Below are positions 11,861-15,497 of a stretch of 15,497 nucleotides of DNA, one piece after another. A program made the position numbers and the translations under genes. Source of the stretch: Candidatus Tectimicrobiota bacterium (GTDB lineage Bacteria > UBA8248 > JACPRG01); assembly GCA_016190025.1 (NCBI GenBank), contig JACPRG010000155.1:1-15497 (forward strand), read 5' to 3'. Below the pieces are notes generated by a model. That model worked only from the letters and a program-made list of their open reading frames with translations, ran no database searches and had not been told where the DNA came from. Numbering within the stretch: the first letter of the stretch is position 1; each line of letters begins with the position of its first letter.

Positions 11861-14800
11861 ATGAAATCCACGGCCCTCCTTGAATCTGAAGTGGCGCGGC
11901 GGCTGAACGCGCTCCTTGAGCTCAGCCGTCAGATCTCCGCCACGCTGGACCCCCAGGGGGTGTTGGACTCCTTCGTGGAGGCCGCGGCGAAGCTCGTCGA
12001 CGCGGACTGGTCCCGGCTCTTCCAGCTGAGCCCCGACGGCAAGGCCCTTCACGGGAAGGCCCTCTACAGCATCATCCCGGCGCCTTCTGACTACCCGGAC
12101 TCCCGCCCGACGGACGGCTCCCTCACCGGATTTGTCGCGAGGAAAAGACGGGCGGCCGTGGTGGGGGACATCCAGAAAGACCCCAGGTGGTTCACGCCCG
12201 ACTGGGCCCGCGAGGAGGACATTCACGCTTACGTCGGGATTCCGCTCATCGTCCGCGGGCAGGTCGTCGGCGTCCTCAACTGCCTCTCCAAGACACCCGA
12301 TAAGTTCGGAAAGTTCGACTGCGAGCTGCTCGAGACCCTCTCGGCGCACGCGGCCATCGCCCTTCAGAACGCCCGGGCGTTCGAGGAGGTCCGCGCCCAT
12401 TCCAAGCGGCAGGAGGCGTTGCGGAGGGTCACCCGGGACATCACGGGAAACCTGGACCTCAAAACGCTCTTCACCCGGATCTGCAAGTCCGTCTGCGATC
12501 TGCTGGAGATCGAGTTCTGCCGTCTTTTCATCCTGGACGAAAAGACCGGGGGGATCAGGATGGGCGGCTCCTTCGGCTACGTGGAGGAGGCGGAGAAAGC
12601 CATCACGACCCTCCCCCAGGGCGTGGGGATCGTGCACCGGGTGGTCTCCCGAAGGGAGGCCGTGGCGGTCGCGGAGGTGCTGAAGGACCCGGACTGGGTG
12701 GACCGGGAGTGGGCCGGGCGGGCGGGCGTCCGGAGCTATCTCGGGATCCCCCTGATCCTGGGCGAGAGGGTGGTGGGCGTGCTGAACTGCCTGACGAAGG
12801 AGGTGCGGGAGTTCCGCCCGGAGGAGATCGCCCTGGCCCGGGATTTCGCCGATCAGGCCGCCATCGCCCTCGGCAACGCCCGCGCCTTTGAGGCCCTGGT
12901 CCGCAAGTCCGGCCAGATCGCCCGGCTGAATGAGATCAACACGAAAATCTCGGCCTCTCTCGACCTGGGAGAAGCCCTCGAGTCCATCGTGGAGGCTTCC
13001 CGGGAGCTCCTGCCGGGGCTGATCGCCGGGGTGCGCCTGGTGGATACCGAGCGGAGGCTGGTCGTCGATTCCGCGCTTTACTCGCGTTGGGGAGAGGGCA
13101 AGAGGGGCGACGAGCTGGAATTCGGACGGGGCCTGGCGGGGTGGGTCGCGCTCCACCGCCGGACGCTGATCCTGCCGGACGCGAGGCGCGACCCCCGGTG
13201 GGTGGAGTCTCCGTGGTCGCGGGAAAAGAAGCTGGGCGGGTTTGTGGGGATCCCCCTTCTCGCGGGCGACGACCTCCTGGGGGTTTACCGGTGCTTCACC
13301 GAGGAGCCCCGCGAGTGGACGGAAGACGAGCTGGAAATCTTGAAGTCTCTGGCGGCGCAGGCGACCGTGGCGATCCAGAACGCCCGGCTTCACAAGGGGC
13401 TGGCCTCCTCGGAGGCGCGCTACCGGACGTTGTTCGAGCAGGCCGGGGACGCCATCGGAATCGCGGACGCGGACGGCCGGATCCTCGACTGCAACCGGCG
13501 GGCCTGCGAGCTCCTCGGGTACGCGCGGGAGGAGCTGCTTCAGAAAAGGGTCCAGGACGCCGTCGCGCCCGAGTACCGGGATGCCGTGCCCGGGCGGATC
13601 GCCGCGGTCCTCCGGGAAGGAGGGGTGAAGCCGTTTGAGTCCGTTGACTTGCGCAAGGACGGCGCGCGGGTCCCCGTCGAAGTCAGCATCGCCTCCATCG
13701 AAATCGAAGGACAGGCGCGGGTTCTCTATTTCCTGCGGGACATCACCGAGCGCAAGCGCGCCGAGGAGGAGTTCCGCAAGCTGTCTTGGGCCGTCGAGCA
13801 AAGCGCGAACAGCATCTTGATCACCGATGCGAAGGGCAACATCGAGTACGTCAACCCCCGGTTCACACAGGTGACCGGCTACGCGGCCGAGGAGGTCGTC
13901 GGAAAGAACGTCCGCGCCCTCGAATCGGGGGAGCTGCCTTCGGAGGAGTACAAGCGGCTGCGGGAGAGAGCCCGGTCGAGCGGCGAGTGGAAGGGAGAGT
14001 TACACAACCGGAAAAAGAGCGGCGAGCTCTATTGGGAGCTGGTCTCCATCTCGCCCATCCGGAACGAGCAGGGAGAGATCACCCAATTTGTCGCCGTGAA
14101 GGAGGACATCACCGAGAGAAAGCGCGCCGAGGAGAAGCTGGCCGCCGTCAACCGGCGCATGCAGGCGATCCTGACAAGCGCGAGAGACGCCATCTTCACG
14201 ATCAGCCTGGACCGGGTCGTCCAATCCTGCAACCGCGCGGCGCAGGAGATGCTGGGCTGTCCCGAGTCGGAGATCGTCGGGCACTCCACGGAAAAGTTTC
14301 ACCCTTCCCGGGATGCCTTCGTGAAATTCGGGCAAAGCCTGCGGCGCGCGTTGGACGAACAAGGAAAATTCGCGGGCGAGTTTCCGCTGAAGCGGGCCGA
14401 TGGGGAAATCTTCCCCGCCGAGTTCGCCGTCAACCTGCTGAAAGAGGGGGAAAACACGTTGGGGCTTCTCGGCGTTGTCCGGGACATCACCTACCGGAAG
14501 ACGGCCGAGGAGACGCTGCGGCAGGCCCAGGCCCAGCTCCTGCGCGCGGAGAAGCTCGCCTCCATCGGGACGCTGGTCGCCGGCGTCGCCCATGAGATCC
14601 TGAACCCCGTGAATACCCTTTCCATCAAGCTGCAGATCCTCCAGATGGGGATCAAGGCCAGTGACCCGGAAAAGCTGGGGGAGGCCTTCGGTTCCATGGC
14701 TGCCCAGGTCGAGCGCATCACCCGGATCACGAAAAACCTCCTCCAGTTCGCCCGACAGCGGGAGCCGCTCCCGAAGAAGCTGGACGTGCGCCGGGTCTTG

Positions 14801-15283
14801 GACCAGGTGGCGGACTTGGTGGAGTACCAGTACCGGGTGAGCAACGTCGATCTGGTCCGGGACTACGCGCAGGGCCTCCCGCAGATCGAAGGGGACGAAG
14901 ACCAGCTCAGCCAGGTGTTTCTCAACCTCGTCGGGAACGCCAGGGACGCCATGCCCGAGGGAGGGCGGATCACCCTTCGGGCGAGGCCCTTTTTCGAGGG
15001 GAGGGCGCCGTGGGTCCGGGTCGCCGTCCACGACACGGGGACCGGCATCCCCAAAGGGATCCTCGGCCGGATCTTCGACCCCTTCTTCACGACCAAGCCC
15101 GAGGGCAAGGGGACCGGCCTCGGACTCTCCATCGCCTACGGGATCGTGGAAAGCCACGGCGGCCGCATCGACATGGACAGCAGGGAGGGCGAAGGGACGA
15201 CCTTTTGGGTGGAGCTTCCGGCGAAGAGGTGGGATCTAACGGGAGAGAGCGCGCATGGCCAGAATCCTCATCGTGGACGATGA
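11861..15283 (+). CDS. Cytoplasmic hybrid sensor histidine kinase, GAF x3 - PAS x3 - HisKA - HATPase
   Basis: This large signalling kinase has 1140 residues and no membrane segment, so it should sense a soluble or small-molecule signal in the cytoplasm. Three tandem GAF domains (about 18-165, 185-345, 360-505) carry matching DPxW...GIPL motifs starting at 107, 276 and 444. Three PAS domains follow (about 520-635, 641-760, 765-885), each ending in a linker of the RDITERKRAEE type. The dimerisation domain has phospho-acceptor His911 (GVAHEILNPVN). The ATPase domain has the N-box (LNLVGNARDA, Asn1022/1026), DTGTGIP, FDPFFTTKPEGKGTGLGLSI and a complete G2 box. It should therefore be active and NtrB-like in its core. 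The ATG at 11861 has only a weak ribosome binding site. Its end overlaps the next gene, a response regulator, by 29 bases, so the two form a cognate pair. The ligand is unknown. Confidence 0.95.
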   Translation: MKSTALLESEVARRLNALLELSRQISATLDPQGVLDSFVEAAAKLVDADWSRLFQLSPDGKALHGKALYSIIPAPSDYPDSRPTDGSLTGFVARKRRAAVVGDIQKDPRWFTPDWAREEDIHAYVGIPLIVRGQVVGVLNCLSKTPDKFGKFDCELLETLSAHAAIALQNARAFEEVRAHSKRQEALRRVTRDITGNLDLKTLFTRICKSVCDLLEIEFCRLFILDEKTGGIRMGGSFGYVEEAEKAITTLPQGVGIVHRVVSRREAVAVAEVLKDPDWVDREWAGRAGVRSYLGIPLILGERVVGVLNCLTKEVREFRPEEIALARDFADQAAIALGNARAFEALVRKSGQIARLNEINTKISASLDLGEALESIVEASRELLPGLIAGVRLVDTERRLVVDSALYSRWGEGKRGDELEFGRGLAGWVALHRRTLILPDARRDPRWVESPWSREKKLGGFVGIPLLAGDDLLGVYRCFTEEPREWTEDELEILKSLAAQATVAIQNARLHKGLASSEARYRTLFEQAGDAIGIADADGRILDCNRRACELLGYAREELLQKRVQDAVAPEYRDAVPGRIAAVLREGGVKPFESVDLRKDGARVPVEVSIASIEIEGQARVLYFLRDITERKRAEEEFRKLSWAVEQSANSILITDAKGNIEYVNPRFTQVTGYAAEEVVGKNVRALESGELPSEEYKRLRERARSSGEWKGELHNRKKSGELYWELVSISPIRNEQGEITQFVAVKEDITERKRAEEKLAAVNRRMQAILTSARDAIFTISLDRVVQSCNRAAQEMLGCPESEIVGHSTEKFHPSRDAFVKFGQSLRRALDEQGKFAGEFPLKRADGEIFPAEFAVNLLKEGENTLGLLGVVRDITYRKTAEETLRQAQAQLLRAEKLASIGTLVAGVAHEILNPVNTLSIKLQILQMGIKASDPEKLGEAFGSMAAQVERITRITKNLLQFARQREPLPKKLDVRRVLDQVADLVEYQYRVSNVDLVRDYAQGLPQIEGDEDQLSQVFLNLVGNARDAMPEGGRITLRARPFFEGRAPWVRVAVHDTGTGIPKGILGRIFDPFFTTKPEGKGTGLGLSIAYGIVESHGGRIDMDSREGEGTTFWVELPAKRWDLTGESAHGQNPHRGR

Positions 15284-15497
15284 ACCGGACCTGTGCAGGG
15301 ACCTCAAGTCCTTTCTGACCAGCAAGGGTCATGAGGTGGAAGCGGCTTTGGGGGGCGAAGAGGGTCTGGAGAAGCTGAAGTCCTGGCGGCCTCACGTCGT
15401 CCTGCTGGACATCCGCATGCCGGGGGTGAACGGCCTGGAGGCCCTCCCCCGGATGAAGGCCGTTGACCCGAACGTCCGAATCATCATGGTCACGGCG
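15255..15497 (+). CDS. Response regulator, receiver domain (cut by window edge)
   Basis: The first 81 residues form a receiver domain: MARILIVDDEPD with acidic Asp8 and Asp9, phospho-acceptor Asp52 in VVLLDIRMPG, and Thr80 in RIIMVTA. GGGAGAG lies about 8 bases before the ATG at 15255-15257. The gene starts inside the end of the kinase gene, so it is almost certainly its partner. The output domain lies beyond the window. The receiver sequence would fit an NtrC-type sigma54 activator or a shorter regulator equally well, so I do not choose between them. Confidence 0.93.
   Translation, partial: MARILIVDDEPDLCRDLKSFLTSKGHEVEAALGGEEGLEKLKSWRPHVVLLDIRMPGVNGLEALPRMKAVDPNVRIIMVTA

Noticed and set aside
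10739..13801. A long minus-strand open frame opposite the glycosylase, Mut7-C and kinase genes
   Set aside because: It runs across three real plus-strand genes and two gaps, is low in complexity and shows no domain; it is an antisense shadow.

Overview
The window is GC-rich and densely packed on both strands. It looks like the chromosome of a Gram-negative bacterium from a poorly sampled, high-GC lineage. The deltaproteobacterial or NC10/Rokubacteria-like neighbourhood is my guess from overall character, not a phylogeny. Supporting signs are an exported lipoprotein-type HtrA/Do protease, an hrcA-grpE-dnaJ heat-shock operon, a large cytoplasmic GAF/PAS histidine kinase and a four-cluster ferredoxin. 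I see no tRNA, rRNA, CRISPR array or phage genes.

Layout: (1) 1-150 holds the start of an IS630-type transposase (minus) with its own promoter, cut by the window edge. (2) 203-2270 (minus) holds a fumarylacetoacetate-hydrolase-family enzyme, a membrane-anchored Mrr-fold protein that seems to lack its catalytic lysine, and a 55-residue membrane protein. (3) 2326-2397 is a divergent pair of sigma70-type promoters. They drive the minus-strand genes to the left and a four-[4Fe-4S] ferredoxin to the right; the ferredoxin gene ends in a clear rho-independent terminator. (4) 3096-4607 (plus) is a Do/HtrA serine protease with two PDZ domains and a lipoprotein signal. (5) 4629-10123 (minus) is one long operon: hrcA, grpE, dnaJ, a prmA remnant, rsmE, purD. 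It lacks dnaK, and prmA is reduced to an open but gutted 97-codon frame. (6) 10124-10290 is a second divergent promoter region, strikingly like the first. (7) 10291-11641 (plus) holds an HhH-GPD/[4Fe-4S] DNA glycosylase overlapping a Mut7-C/PIN-type putative nuclease. (8) 11861 to the end (plus) holds a hybrid sensor kinase with three GAF and three PAS domains, overlapping the first 81 codons of a response regulator.

Functionally, hrcA-grpE-dnaJ and the HtrA protease both belong to protein quality control. The ferredoxin and the small membrane protein share a promoter region and may be co-regulated in a redox function. The kinase and regulator form a two-component system sensing a cytoplasmic signal, possibly transcribed from a sigma54-type promoter.

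The points most worth a second look are the internally deleted prmA, the matched divergent promoter regions, two copies of a palindromic element about 2.5 kb apart, and the Mrr-like membrane protein without its catalytic core. I found no convincing undescribed defence or mobile system.
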